NCBI GenBank assembly: GCA_964567755.1 | Contig: CAZMNW010000007.1 | Span: forward strand, 5,199-69,198 | Length of the DNA: 64,000 bases | Direction of reading: 5' to 3' | From: DASRJW01 sp964567755 | Lineage (GTDB): Bacteria; Krumholzibacteriota; Krumholzibacteriia; G020349025 | In this document: positions 27,074 to 36,427 of the stretch, piece by piece | Numbering within the stretch: position 1 is the stretch's first letter | Layout: each line of letters begins with the position of its first letter | The notes under the pieces: model-generated | Database searches by the model: none | Told to the model about the DNA's origin: nothing | The model's input: the letters and a program-made list of their open reading frames with translations, nothing else | Translations under genes and position numbers: made by a program

Positions 27074-29911
27074 TCACAAGCGATAGGCTTCGGGCCGCGG
27101 GCGCAGCGGCCGGTTGAGCCAGAGCGGACGGCGCAGACCCTCGGGACCCGGTGCCGGGCGCGCCAGCGCCAGCCATTCGTGGAACACGGCGCGCGACGCA
27201 CGCGTGTCGACAGAAATGTCCCCGAAGCGATCGCCGGATCGGGCCGGTTCGACCCGCACCTTCTGATGCCAGCAGTGCATGCCGCTCACCGGATCTGGCT
27301 GCACCGGGAAGGTGAGGTTCTGATTGACGCCGACTTCGTGCCACCAGATCCGCGATGTGTCCGGGTCGGAGCTCGAGAACGGACCGACACCTTGCTTCTG
27401 TCGCAAGAGGAACGTGCCGTCACGGCGTTCCATGCTGACGAGCGCCGTCGACAGTTGGGCGCCGCCGATCTCCCGGTGCATGCGCCAGCGCCCCGTGTGG
27501 TGCGAGCAAGCCACGACTCCCGGATGGATGCCCTCCGTCACCCACACGCGCGGCACGAAGTAACCGATGCGGGTATTGACGCGCGCCAGCTCGCCATTGC
27601 GCAGTCCCAGACGCTCGGCGTCACGCGGGTGCACCCACAGCGGATTGGTGTGTGAGATTTCCTGCAACCATTTGGCGTTTCCCGTTCTCGTGTGCACGAG
27701 CGTCGGCACACGGAATGTCGGCAGCAGCGTCATCTCGTCGTCGGCCAAATTGCGCCAATGCACATGCGAGCGCACGTAGGCGGGAAGCGCGTGCTCGGCG
27801 AATCCCCATGCCGAGAGCGTCGGCGAATACAGCTCCAGCTTGCCACTCGGGGTCTTGAACCCGGCGCGCCGAGTGCCGTCTTCTTGCTCGACCCCCGGCG
27901 CGGGCGCAGAGTGGAGCGTGGGCACCGTTCCGAGCGCGGGCGCCGTTCCGGGGGCGAGCGCTGCCCCGGGCGCGGCCGGCGTTCCGGTCACGAGCGCCGA
28001 CTCCGGCGCCACGATCTTCTCGTAGCGTTCCTGCCCGGGATACGGCACTGCGAATGCCCCGAATCGACGCATGTACTCGAGCGCCGACATGCCGCGCGCG
28101 GCCGCCGCTCTAGGCAATCCGGGCACCGAATGGTCGAAGATGTCGGCATAATATTCGTCCATCGTCACCGGTTGGCCCGGGTGGGTCTTCGATTCGAAAT
28201 AGCGGAAGATGCCTCTTTTGCCATCGGCATCGATCTCACGCGTGAGCGCGATCCAGAACTCCGCTTCCTCCCACACCTCTCCCGGATTGGTGCCGAGCGT
28301 GGTGGTAATCGTCTCGCCGTTGCGACGCCGGCGTTCGCGCTCGACGGGTTGGCGGAAACCGACCCAGGTGCCCGCATGCGTCTCCTGGCTCATGAGATCG
28401 TGACGCTCGGATGCATGTCCGGTGGGCAACACGTAGTCCGCCCACTGCGCCGTTTCCGACCACGTGGGCGTCAACGCCACATGACAGCCGACGCGCGCTT
28501 CGTCCTCCAGCATCTCGATCCAGGAACAGCCATCCGGATTCGTCCACACCGGGTTGTAGACCCTGGTGAAATAAACCTCGAGCTTCTTGCCTTGCTCGCG
28601 CAACAAGTGGGGGAGCAGGAAGCTCATCTCGTAGTGGCTGAGCGGATACTCGCGCGGCCAGATGAGCTCGTTCCAGCGCCCGCCGGCCGGCGGCTCGAGG
28701 CTCGGCTTGGGCACGAACTTGTCCCAGACATTGGGGTTGACCCCGCCGGGTGTGCCGACGCTGCCGCTCAACACGTGCAGCAAGAACAGCGCGCGCGCCA
28801 CCTGCCAGCCGCCGAGATTGCCACTGGCGGTATTGCGCCATAGATGACTCGCGAAACGCGTGCCGGCGGCTGTGATCTCGTCGGCGAGCCTCGGCACCGT
28901 GTCGGCGGGGATGCGACATTCGACGGCGACGAACTCGGGCGTGTATTCGGCGTATTGGGCTTGCAGCCATGCGGCGAAGCGCTCGAAGTCACCCCGCCCG
29001 CCCGGCTCGCACACCGCCAGCGTTTCCTGCCAGTTCACCCAACGGCGGACAAAATCCCGGTTCCAGTCGCCGCGGCGCAGCAGCTCGTGCGCCACGCCGA
29101 GAAGCAGTGCCGCCTCCGACCCGGGCCAAGGGCTGATCCACAGGTCCGCAAGCGATGCGGTGTTGCTCAAGCGCGTGTCGATGACAGCGAGCCTGGCGCC
29201 GGCCTGCTTCGCGTCCATGATGCGCTGGGCATGCGGATTGAAGTAGTGACCGGTTTCGAGATGCGAGGACATCAACAGCATGAAGCGCGTGCCATCGTAG
29301 CTCGGCGACGGGCGATCAGCACCCATCCACAGTGCGTAGCCGAGACGCGCCGAAGCGCTGCACACATTGGTATGACTGTTGTGACCGTCGATTCCCCAGG
29401 CTTGCAGCATGCGATTGACGAAATGATCGTCGCCGGGGCGTCCCACATGGTACATGACGCCATCGTGGCGGCCGGCGTCGAAGGCAGCACGGATGCGCGC
29501 GCCGATGTCTTGCAGTGCTTCCTGCCAACTGACGCGTTCGAAACGCCCCGAGCCGCGCGGCCCCGAACGCTTGAGTGGAAACAGGATGCGCTCGGGATCG
29601 CGGATCTGATTCAGCGTCGCCGGCCCCTTGGCGCAGGTGCGCCCCCGGCTTCCCGGATGCACCGGGTTGCCTTCGAAGCGCACGAGGCTGCCGTTCGCCT
29701 TGTCGACACAGGCCAAGAGCCCGCAGGCGGATTCGCAGTTGAAGCAGATGGTGGGAATGCATTGAAGATGACGTTCGCGCCGCACGGGCCAGGCCGCGGC
29801 GTCGAGCTCCACCCAATCGTCCCATTGCTCCGGCGGGGGTGCGACCTGCAGCTCCCATGGGCCCTGTCGCGGAGTGTCTGGGCTCGGCTCGCCGTGCTCG
29901 CGGTCCGACAT
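27074..29911 (-). CDS. Molybdopterin oxidoreductase catalytic subunit with [4Fe-4S] cluster
   Basis: The start at 29911 gives 945 residues. Cys56, Cys59, Cys63 and Cys93 (CFNCESAC...C) bind the N-terminal [4Fe-4S] cluster. Bis-MGD binding regions follow, and Cys184 in NSHTNVCSASARLGY lines up with the Mo-ligating Cys of the NapA/FdhF type. The C-terminal MopB domain begins after residue 720 (TPSGKLELYSP, LVHTRTGN). There is no Tat signal, so the active site should face the cytoplasm. An odd Pro/Ala/Gly-rich insert of about 35 residues lies just before the C-terminal domain. Together with the next gene upstream it would form a two-protein membrane complex. The substrate (formate, a sulfur or nitrogen oxyanion, or other) cannot be assigned. 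Confidence 0.88.
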   Translation of the reverse strand: MSDREHGEPSPDTPRQGPWELQVAPPPEQWDDWVELDAAAWPVRRERHLQCIPTICFNCESACGLLACVDKANGSLVRFEGNPVHPGSRGRTCAKGPATLNQIRDPERILFPLKRSGPRGSGRFERVSWQEALQDIGARIRAAFDAGRHDGVMYHVGRPGDDHFVNRMLQAWGIDGHNSHTNVCSASARLGYALWMGADRPSPSYDGTRFMLLMSSHLETGHYFNPHAQRIMDAKQAGARLAVIDTRLSNTASLADLWISPWPGSEAALLLGVAHELLRRGDWNRDFVRRWVNWQETLAVCEPGGRGDFERFAAWLQAQYAEYTPEFVAVECRIPADTVPRLADEITAAGTRFASHLWRNTASGNLGGWQVARALFLLHVLSGSVGTPGGVNPNVWDKFVPKPSLEPPAGGRWNELIWPREYPLSHYEMSFLLPHLLREQGKKLEVYFTRVYNPVWTNPDGCSWIEMLEDEARVGCHVALTPTWSETAQWADYVLPTGHASERHDLMSQETHAGTWVGFRQPVERERRRRNGETITTTLGTNPGEVWEEAEFWIALTREIDADGKRGIFRYFESKTHPGQPVTMDEYYADIFDHSVPGLPRAAAARGMSALEYMRRFGAFAVPYPGQERYEKIVAPESALVTGTPAAPGAALAPGTAPALGTVPTLHSAPAPGVEQEDGTRRAGFKTPSGKLELYSPTLSAWGFAEHALPAYVRSHVHWRNLADDEMTLLPTFRVPTLVHTRTGNAKWLQEISHTNPLWVHPRDAERLGLRNGELARVNTRIGYFVPRVWVTEGIHPGVVACSHHTGRWRMHREIGGAQLSTALVSMERRDGTFLLRQKQGVGPFSSSDPDTSRIWWHEVGVNQNLTFPVQPDPVSGMHCWHQKVRVEPARSGDRFGDISVDTRASRAVFHEWLALARPAPGPEGLRRPLWLNRPLRPRPEAYRL

Positions 29912-29925
29912 CTTTTGCTCCAGTT

Positions 29926-31449
29926 TCAGCTGATGGGCAACGCTTGCCCTGCGCGCACCAGGATGTCTTCTTCGACATACAAGCCGACAAGCGCCAGAAT
30001 CGCCGCCGCCGCGAGCAGTGGCGGCGGCACGAAGAAGAGCGACAAGCCGATGGCGGCGACCACTCCGAGCCCCACGCCCACGATCCAATGTCGGCGCGCG
30101 AACGGTCCATGCGACACCAGGCGTGCCGCGCGGGCGTACTCTTCTTCGCGACGCGGCGGCGCGAGCCTCGCCTCGACGAGCGTGAACCCGAGGTGCAGCA
30201 TCAATCCCACGAGCTGCACGCGGCGCAGCACGCCCAACGATTCGAGACCGAGACCGATGAACGGCGCCACCAGGATGAGAAGCGCCGCTCCCGCCACCAG
30301 CGCCTGTGCAACGAGATGCAGCCACAGCCCGCGCTTCATCCACAGCACGCGCCCGCGTGCCTGGCCGAAGAGCCAGCCGGTGTACCCGGCGCAAAGAATT
30401 GCGAGCCCGCTTGCCAGTGCCAAAAACGCTGGGCGCAAGCTCGCAGCGCGACCTGTCCACGTGAGAGCGAGCCAGACGGACAGCACCACGGCATAGGCGA
30501 CCAGAATCACGGCGCCGCGCGCGATCCACGAGCTCCAATTCGGACGGCGCAAGATGAGAAGAAACCGCTCGGGCCGTTTCAGGTCCGCGACCAGCAATGC
30601 GTTGGTGAGCAAGAGGAAGAACAGCGCCAGCGCCGGCACCCAGGCCGCGCCAGCACCACCTTCACGCCACACACTCGGGAGGACGAAGGCCCCCGCGAGC
30701 ACGACGCCGGCTGCGATCGACTTGGTGAACAGATAGCTCGCCACCTTGCCGCCCCAAAGCGGCGGATGCGCGACGTCATAAACCGTGCGGGCGCTGGCCT
30801 TGTGCTCCAGCGCTTCGAAAGTCTGGGCATCCAGCTGCACTCCCGGCATTTGGTTCGCCCACAGGAAGCCGCCGGCGGCATTCGTCACCAGCGGATCGAT
30901 GCCGGATGCATCCACCTCCTTGTAGAAGACGTTGGGCTTGGTGCCGGCTTCGGTCTTGCGCCCCACGAGATCGCCTTCGCGCCGCAAACGCGACACGCGA
31001 CTTTCGGGATCGTGGAAATCGCCGGGGATGATGGCTTCCGTCGGACACACAATGACGCACGCTGGCGCCAAGCCACGCTCGACACGATGCGCGCAGAAGT
31101 GACATTTTTGCGCCGTGCCCGTGCCTTCGTGGATGTACAGCGCATCGTACGGGCAGCCTTGCAGGCAACCCTTGCAGCCGATGCACACTTGCGGGTCGAC
31201 GTCGACGATGCCATCGTCGCGCTTGGAGAGCGCCGAGACCGGACAGATGGTGATGCACGGTGCGTCGGTACATTGGTTGCAACGCAGGACGGCGAAATGG
31301 CGCTTCACGGCCGGGAACTCGCCCGTCTCCGTATACTTGACCCAGGTGCGGAAGCTGCCGACCGGCACATCGTTCTCGGCCTTGCAGGCCACGGTGCAGG
31401 CGTGACAGCCGATGCAGCGCGAATGATCGATGACGAAGCCGAGTTGCAT
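29926..31449 (-). CDS. Fused four-cluster ferredoxin and NrfD-like membrane subunit
   Basis: The 507-residue protein joins two subunits that are usually separate. Residues 1-190 are an NrfC/HybA-type electron-transfer subunit with sixteen cysteines in four groups (CIGCHACTVAC at 12-22, CNQCTDAPCITIC, CIGCKGCLQGC, CHFC...CVIVC), enough for four [4Fe-4S] clusters. Residues about 235-500 hold eight or so hydrophobic helices of NrfD/PsrC type that would exchange electrons with quinones. It ends 15 bases before the molybdopterin subunit gene, so the two are an operon. In family terms this is a complex iron-sulfur molybdoenzyme, with quinone, Fe-S and Mo parts in two polypeptides. Confidence 0.9.
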   Translation of the reverse strand: MQLGFVIDHSRCIGCHACTVACKAENDVPVGSFRTWVKYTETGEFPAVKRHFAVLRCNQCTDAPCITICPVSALSKRDDGIVDVDPQVCIGCKGCLQGCPYDALYIHEGTGTAQKCHFCAHRVERGLAPACVIVCPTEAIIPGDFHDPESRVSRLRREGDLVGRKTEAGTKPNVFYKEVDASGIDPLVTNAAGGFLWANQMPGVQLDAQTFEALEHKASARTVYDVAHPPLWGGKVASYLFTKSIAAGVVLAGAFVLPSVWREGGAGAAWVPALALFFLLLTNALLVADLKRPERFLLILRRPNWSSWIARGAVILVAYAVVLSVWLALTWTGRAASLRPAFLALASGLAILCAGYTGWLFGQARGRVLWMKRGLWLHLVAQALVAGAALLILVAPFIGLGLESLGVLRRVQLVGLMLHLGFTLVEARLAPPRREEEYARAARLVSHGPFARRHWIVGVGLGVVAAIGLSLFFVPPPLLAAAAILALVGLYVEEDILVRAGQALPIS

Positions 31450-31604
31450 CGTGTCTCCGTGGAAACGCCCGCATGTTAGGCGACGCGCCTTGAGCCTGCA
31501 AGCGCCGCCTCAATCCCTGAGGCCGCCGTTGCCATCGGCGGCGCCGGCGAGGATACTCGGCATCGGTCCGCCGCTCTACGGCGCGCGGACGCAATGGAGG
31601 CTCA

Positions 31605-33182
31605 TTGCAGGCGATGCAGAGGCCATTCGACTGGACACCCCAGGACCTCGAGACGCTGCAGCGTCACGACATCTCGCGCGCGGAAGCGGAACGGCAACTG
31701 CGCCTCTTCGCACGCCCCGCGCGGCCGTTGTACCTCGACCGGCCCTGCACGCTTGGAGATGGCATCCGCCGCCTCGAGGCCGCGGAGCAGACTGCTTGCC
31801 TCGAAGCCTACGAAACCGCGCGCGAGGCCGGGCGTTGGCTCAAGTTCGTGCCGGCGTCGGGCGCGGCGAGCCGGATGTTCGCGACCTTGCTCGAAGCTCT
31901 GCACAGCGGTGACTCGCTGCGGCGTGAGGATGTGGAGCTGCGGCCGGACGACACCGCGGCTGAGGTCCTACGGTTCTTCGCCTCGCTGCCGCGTTTTGCT
32001 TTCTACGAGCGCTTGCAGCGCTCCATGGCCGCAGCCGGACAGGATCTGCCGGCGATGGTCGCTGCCGGGGATTTCCGCCCGGTGCTGGTCCACCTGCTCA
32101 CGAAGAGCGGCCTCGACTTCGCCAACCTTCCCAAAGCACTGCTTCCGTTCCATCGTCACCCGGAAGGCGCGCGCACCGCGCTCGAAGAACAGCTCGTCGA
32201 GGCCGCGCACAACATCCCCGACCGCGCCGGCCGCTGTCGGATGCATTTCACCGTCGCGTCCGAGGCGCGGGCGCGTTTCGCCGCGCTGGTTGCCTCCGTG
32301 GTGCCGGCGATGGAACGACGTCGCGGCGTGCAATTCGACATCGGTTTCTCGTCGCAAAAGCCTTCCACCGACACCATCGCGGTCGATGCCGACAACCGCC
32401 CGTTCCGCAGCGCGAGCGGCGAGCTGTTGCTGCGCCCGGGCGGCCACGGAGCGCTGATCGAGAATCTCGCCGATCTCGGCGCCGATCTGGTGACGATCAA
32501 GAACATCGACAACGTCGCGACGGAAGAGCAACTGGACGAGACCATCCGCTGGAAGAAAATCCTGGGGGGAGCCTTGTGTCTGCAGCAGCAACGCTTGTTC
32601 GCCGAGGTCGCGCGCTTGGGATCGAGCGCGGTGGGAGGCCGTGCCCTCGACGCAGCACTGCACTTCGCCCACGACGAGCTCCTGCTCTCCATCCCCGCGG
32701 CAATCGCCGCCGCGCCGCCGCCGCAGCAACAGCAATGGCTGCTCCGGCATTTGCAGCGGCCGCTGCGTGTATGCGGCATGGTGCGCAACACCGGCGAGCC
32801 GGGGGGCGGACCGTTCTGGGTGCGTGGCGCCGACGGCGGAACGAGCGTGCAGATCGTCGAACGCGCCGAGATCGACCCCGGCTCTGCCGCCCAGCAGCGC
32901 ATTTTTGCCACGATGACGCACTTCAGCCCGGTGGATTTCGTCTGCGGCTTGCGTGACGCAGCGAACCGACCGTTCGCGCTCCGCAACCATGTGGATCTCG
33001 AAGCCGTGTTCATCAGCGACAAGACGAGCGCCGGGCGCAAGCTACGGGCGCTCGAACACCCGGGCCTGTGGAACGGCGGCATGGCCGACTGGAATACGCT
33101 CTTGGTCGAAGTGCCCGGCACCACCTTCAACCCGGTGAAGACGATTACCGACCTGTTGCGGCCGGCGCATCAGCCGCGATAA
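31605..33182 (+). CDS. DUF4301 family protein
   Basis: I recognise this 525-residue protein as DUF4301 from its conserved pieces: WLKFVPASGAASRMF near residue 80, PKALLPFHRH near 180, FSSQKPSTDTIAVD near 250, LLRPGGHGALIENL near 285 and IKNIDNV near 305. The pattern (a Gly-rich loop, later acidic residues) is reminiscent of sugar-nucleotidyltransferase folds, but no activity is established. The start is a TTG at 31605 (GGAGG four bases upstream) or an ATG nine bases later. It is followed by phosphoglucose isomerase and G6P dehydrogenase genes on the same strand, which hints at sugar metabolism; this is only context. Confidence 0.85.
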   Translation: MQAMQRPFDWTPQDLETLQRHDISRAEAERQLRLFARPARPLYLDRPCTLGDGIRRLEAAEQTACLEAYETAREAGRWLKFVPASGAASRMFATLLEALHSGDSLRREDVELRPDDTAAEVLRFFASLPRFAFYERLQRSMAAAGQDLPAMVAAGDFRPVLVHLLTKSGLDFANLPKALLPFHRHPEGARTALEEQLVEAAHNIPDRAGRCRMHFTVASEARARFAALVASVVPAMERRRGVQFDIGFSSQKPSTDTIAVDADNRPFRSASGELLLRPGGHGALIENLADLGADLVTIKNIDNVATEEQLDETIRWKKILGGALCLQQQRLFAEVARLGSSAVGGRALDAALHFAHDELLLSIPAAIAAAPPPQQQQWLLRHLQRPLRVCGMVRNTGEPGGGPFWVRGADGGTSVQIVERAEIDPGSAAQQRIFATMTHFSPVDFVCGLRDAANRPFALRNHVDLEAVFISDKTSAGRKLRALEHPGLWNGGMADWNTLLVEVPGTTFNPVKTITDLLRPAHQPR

Positions 33183-33231
33183 CGACGCGGTCGGCATGGA
33201 GTACTCTGTCCGCGTCCGGGAAGGAGTCTGC

Positions 33232-34950
33232 GTGCACAGCATCGGGAACTGCAGCTGGAACCAGGGAGCGTTCCCGGGCGCGGTGCAAGACGTGCTCGCC
33301 GACTGGCACCAGAACGACAAGGTGCGCCGACTGTGGAATGGCGACAGCACGTTGTGGACGGGCGCGGACGAGGATCGTTGGCTCGGTTGGCTGCGCCTCC
33401 TCGACGACTTTGCACCGCGCGCGGCGCGCCTCGCGCAATCCGCTCGCGCCATCCAGGACGCCGGTTTCCAGCACGTGGTGGTTCTCGGCATGGGCGGGTC
33501 GAGCCTGTGTCCCGAGGTGATGAGTCGCACGTTCGGCACTGTCTCCGGGTTCCCCGCCTTGCTCGTGCTCGATTCCACCGACCCGCGCCAGATCCGCGCT
33601 CTCGACGCCAGGCTCGATCTCGCGCGCACGCTCTTCGTCGTGTCCTCCAAATCCGGCGGGACGACCGAGACCAATGTGTTTTTCGCTTACTTTCACGCGC
33701 GCGTACAGCAAGCCGTGGGAGCGGCCCGTGCCGCGGCGCATTTCGTCGCCATCACCGATCCAGGCACGACGTTGGAGGCGCTCGCCCGGCGCCTGCAGTT
33801 CCGCGAGATCCTCCATGGCGTCCCCAGCATCGGCGGGCGGTATTCGGCGCTCTCGGATTTCGGCATGGCGCCGGCCGCGTGGATGGGTGTCGACATGCAC
33901 ACGTTCTTGGGGCGCGCCGCGCACATGGCTCAGACTTCGGGTCCAGATGTTCCGGCAGCAAACAATCCCGGCGTCGCTCTCGGGATCGCCCTCGGTGTCC
34001 TCGGCCGCAGCGGGCGCGACAAGCTCACCTTGGTGCATTCGACCGCCATCGCCGGCTTGGGTGCCTGGGTCGAACAACTGGTGGCCGAATCCACCGGGAA
34101 ACGTGGAATCGGGCTTGTGCCCGTGGACGACGAGCCTCTCGGCCCACCGTCTGCCTACGGCCAGGACCGCGTCTTCGTCGCCACGCTGCTGGCCGGCGAC
34201 GACACGCACGCGCCGGCGCTCGCGGCCCTCGAGGCCGCGGGACATCCGGTCGTTCGCATCACCCTGCAAGAGAAACTCGACTTGGGACAAGAGTTCCTGC
34301 GCTGGGAGATCGCGACCGCGGTCGCGGGCGCAGTGCTCGGCATCCATCCATTCGATCAGCCCGATGTCGAGACGAGCAAGGTGGCCACGCGCGCCCTCAC
34401 TACCGCCTTCGAGCGCGACGGTCGCTTGCCTGTCGGCACACCGCTGCTACTTGACGGAGAAATCGAATTGTTCGCCGATGAGGAAGCGATGACCGTGCTA
34501 GGTGCTAACGGCGCGACCCCGACGTTGGCATCGATCCTCGGCGCACACTTGCAGCGCCTGCGCCCCGGCGACTACTTCGCCATCCTCGCGTATTTGCAGC
34601 ACGACGAGATCAATCACCGCGCGCTGCAAGCGCTGCGCCTGCGGGTGCGCGACCGCGGCATCGCCACGACTCTCGGCTTCGGGCCGCGCTTCCTCCACTC
34701 CACGGGGCAGTTGCACAAGGGCGGGCCCGACACCGGTGTGTTCCTGCAGATCACCGCGGCTGCTGGCGATGAGCTTCCGATCCCGGAACGTCCTTATGGG
34801 TTCGGGTTGCTCGAAACCTTCCAAGCCGCGGGAGATTTTTCCGTCCTGAAAGAGCGCCGGCGACGGGCGCTGCGTGTGCACCTGAACGGCGACGTGCGCG
34901 CTGGGCTGGAACGGTTGTCGCACATCCTGCAGCAAGTGCTCCGCACCTGA
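33232..34950 (+). CDS. pgi: Phosphoglucose isomerase, related to the PGI half of TAL-PGI fusions
   Basis: It interconverts glucose 6-phosphate and fructose 6-phosphate. Conserved segments are VLGMGGSSLCPEVM (about 85), VSSKSGGTTETN (about 145), the Arg-containing GGRYSALSDFG (about 200) and IHPFDQPDVETSK (about 375). The sequence resembles the C-terminal isomerase part of bifunctional transaldolase/PGI proteins; here no transaldolase domain is present. GTG 33232 is preferred because AAGGAG lies six bases upstream, though an in-frame ATG at 33196 would add 12 residues. The protein has 572 residues. The zwf gene begins 16 bases after its stop, so the two are co-transcribed and share the substrate glucose 6-phosphate. 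Confidence 0.87.
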   Translation: MHSIGNCSWNQGAFPGAVQDVLADWHQNDKVRRLWNGDSTLWTGADEDRWLGWLRLLDDFAPRAARLAQSARAIQDAGFQHVVVLGMGGSSLCPEVMSRTFGTVSGFPALLVLDSTDPRQIRALDARLDLARTLFVVSSKSGGTTETNVFFAYFHARVQQAVGAARAAAHFVAITDPGTTLEALARRLQFREILHGVPSIGGRYSALSDFGMAPAAWMGVDMHTFLGRAAHMAQTSGPDVPAANNPGVALGIALGVLGRSGRDKLTLVHSTAIAGLGAWVEQLVAESTGKRGIGLVPVDDEPLGPPSAYGQDRVFVATLLAGDDTHAPALAALEAAGHPVVRITLQEKLDLGQEFLRWEIATAVAGAVLGIHPFDQPDVETSKVATRALTTAFERDGRLPVGTPLLLDGEIELFADEEAMTVLGANGATPTLASILGAHLQRLRPGDYFAILAYLQHDEINHRALQALRLRVRDRGIATTLGFGPRFLHSTGQLHKGGPDTGVFLQITAAAGDELPIPERPYGFGLLETFQAAGDFSVLKERRRRALRVHLNGDVRAGLERLSHILQQVLRT

Positions 34951-34966
34951 CGCGGAAGGAGAGCCA

Positions 34967-36418
34967 TTGGATCCACGTACGAGCCTCGTCATCTTCGGCG
35001 CCACCGGCGACTTGAGCCAGCGCAAGCTGGTGCCGGCGCTGTACAAGCTGCACGCCAAGAAACGTCTGCCGGCGGCGGTGCACATCGTCGGCTTCTCGCG
35101 CCAACCGCACACGCACGACTCCTTCCGCGCCCTCATGCAGGCAGCGGTGCAAAAGTTCACGCCAACTGCCTACGACGAAGTGACGTGGGCGCAGTTCTCA
35201 CCCCGCTTGTGGTACGTGCAAGGCAACCCCGAACACCCGGATGATTTCGAGTCGTTGCAATCGTTGTTGCGCGAACTTGCGGGGGAAGAGGGCCACCGGC
35301 TGTACTATCTGGCGCTGCCGCCACAAGTCTACGAGCCCGTGATCCACAACCTGGCGCAAACCGACATGCAGTGCGAAAATGACTGCTGGCGGCGCATCAT
35401 CATCGAAAAGCCATTCGGGAGCGACCGCGACTCGGCCCGTGCGTTGAACACGCTGTTGCTGTCGGTGTTCGAGGAACACCAGATCTACCGCATCGACCAT
35501 TACCTCGGCAAGGAAACGTCACAGAACATCCTGTTCTTTCGCTTCGCGAACACGGTTTTCGAGCCGCTGTGGAATCGCAACTACATCGACAACGTGCAGA
35601 TCACTGTCGCCGAGCGCGAAGACGTCGGACACCGCGCCGCCTTCTACGACGGCACCGGCGCCTTGCGCGACATGTTCCAGAATCACATTCTGCAGCTGCT
35701 GACGTTGGTGGCGATGGAGCCGCCGGCTTCCTTCGATGCCGACGCGGTCCGCAACGAAAAGGCCAAAGTCCTGGCGGCGATCCGCCCGTTCCAACCCGCG
35801 GACGTCGCCCGTCACAGCGTGCGCGGCCAGTACCAGGGTTACCTCGACGCGCGCGGCGTCGCTCCCGGCTCGCGCACCGAGACCTACGCCGCGCTGGCAC
35901 TGCACATCGACAACTGGCGCTGGCAGGACGTGCCGTTCTATCTGCGTTCCGGCAAGGCGCTGCAGGCCAAGGCCTCGCAGATCGTGGTCGAGTTTCGCCG
36001 TCCGCCGCATCTCATGTTCCCGCTGCCGCCGGGAGTGGCGATTCCAGCCAATTATCTGGCGCTGCACATTCAGCCCGACGAAGGCATTCATTTGCGTTTC
36101 GAGGTCAAGGTGCCCGATACCGCCGCCGACTTGCGCCCGGTGGACATGGAGTTCCACTACGCCGAGGATTTTGGCGAAGGCGCGCTCCCCGAGGCCTACG
36201 AGCGCTTGCTTCTCGACGCGTTGCTCGGCGATGCATCGCTGTTCACGCGCGAAGACGGCATCGATCTCTCGTGGCGTCTGGTCGACAGCATTCTTGCCGG
36301 ATGGACCGGCAACGACACGCCGCCGCTCGAGATCTACGCACGCGGCGGTTGGGGACCGCAGGCCACCGACGCGCTCCTCGCGCGCCACGGTCGAGCGTGG
36401 ACACTCGACGACGACTGA
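34967..36418 (+). CDS. zwf: Glucose-6-phosphate 1-dehydrogenase
   Basis: First enzyme of the oxidative pentose phosphate pathway, making NADPH and 6-phosphogluconolactone. The 483-residue protein, a usual length, has the nucleotide-binding IFGATGDLSQRKL at residues 9-21, the active-site signature RIDHYLGKE near 175, and a complete C-terminal beta-sheet domain (FYLRSGKALQAKASQI, LHIQPDEGIHLRFEVKVPD). Its start is a TTG at 34967 with a strong GGAAGGAGA ribosome-binding site; no ATG fits the N-terminal strand. It follows the isomerase gene closely. No 6-phosphogluconolactonase or transaldolase gene is next to it. Confidence 0.95.
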   Translation: MDPRTSLVIFGATGDLSQRKLVPALYKLHAKKRLPAAVHIVGFSRQPHTHDSFRALMQAAVQKFTPTAYDEVTWAQFSPRLWYVQGNPEHPDDFESLQSLLRELAGEEGHRLYYLALPPQVYEPVIHNLAQTDMQCENDCWRRIIIEKPFGSDRDSARALNTLLLSVFEEHQIYRIDHYLGKETSQNILFFRFANTVFEPLWNRNYIDNVQITVAEREDVGHRAAFYDGTGALRDMFQNHILQLLTLVAMEPPASFDADAVRNEKAKVLAAIRPFQPADVARHSVRGQYQGYLDARGVAPGSRTETYAALALHIDNWRWQDVPFYLRSGKALQAKASQIVVEFRRPPHLMFPLPPGVAIPANYLALHIQPDEGIHLRFEVKVPDTAADLRPVDMEFHYAEDFGEGALPEAYERLLLDALLGDASLFTREDGIDLSWRLVDSILAGWTGNDTPPLEIYARGGWGPQATDALLARHGRAWTLDDD

Positions 36419-36427
36419 TGTCGCCCG

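Noticed and set aside
27074..30538. Very long minus-strand frame extending the molybdoenzyme to 30538
   Set aside because: The extra 209 residues are Arg/Ala/Gly-rich, lie antisense-free but out of frame inside the Fe-S/NrfD gene, and have no ribosome-binding site; the start at 29911 fits the family.
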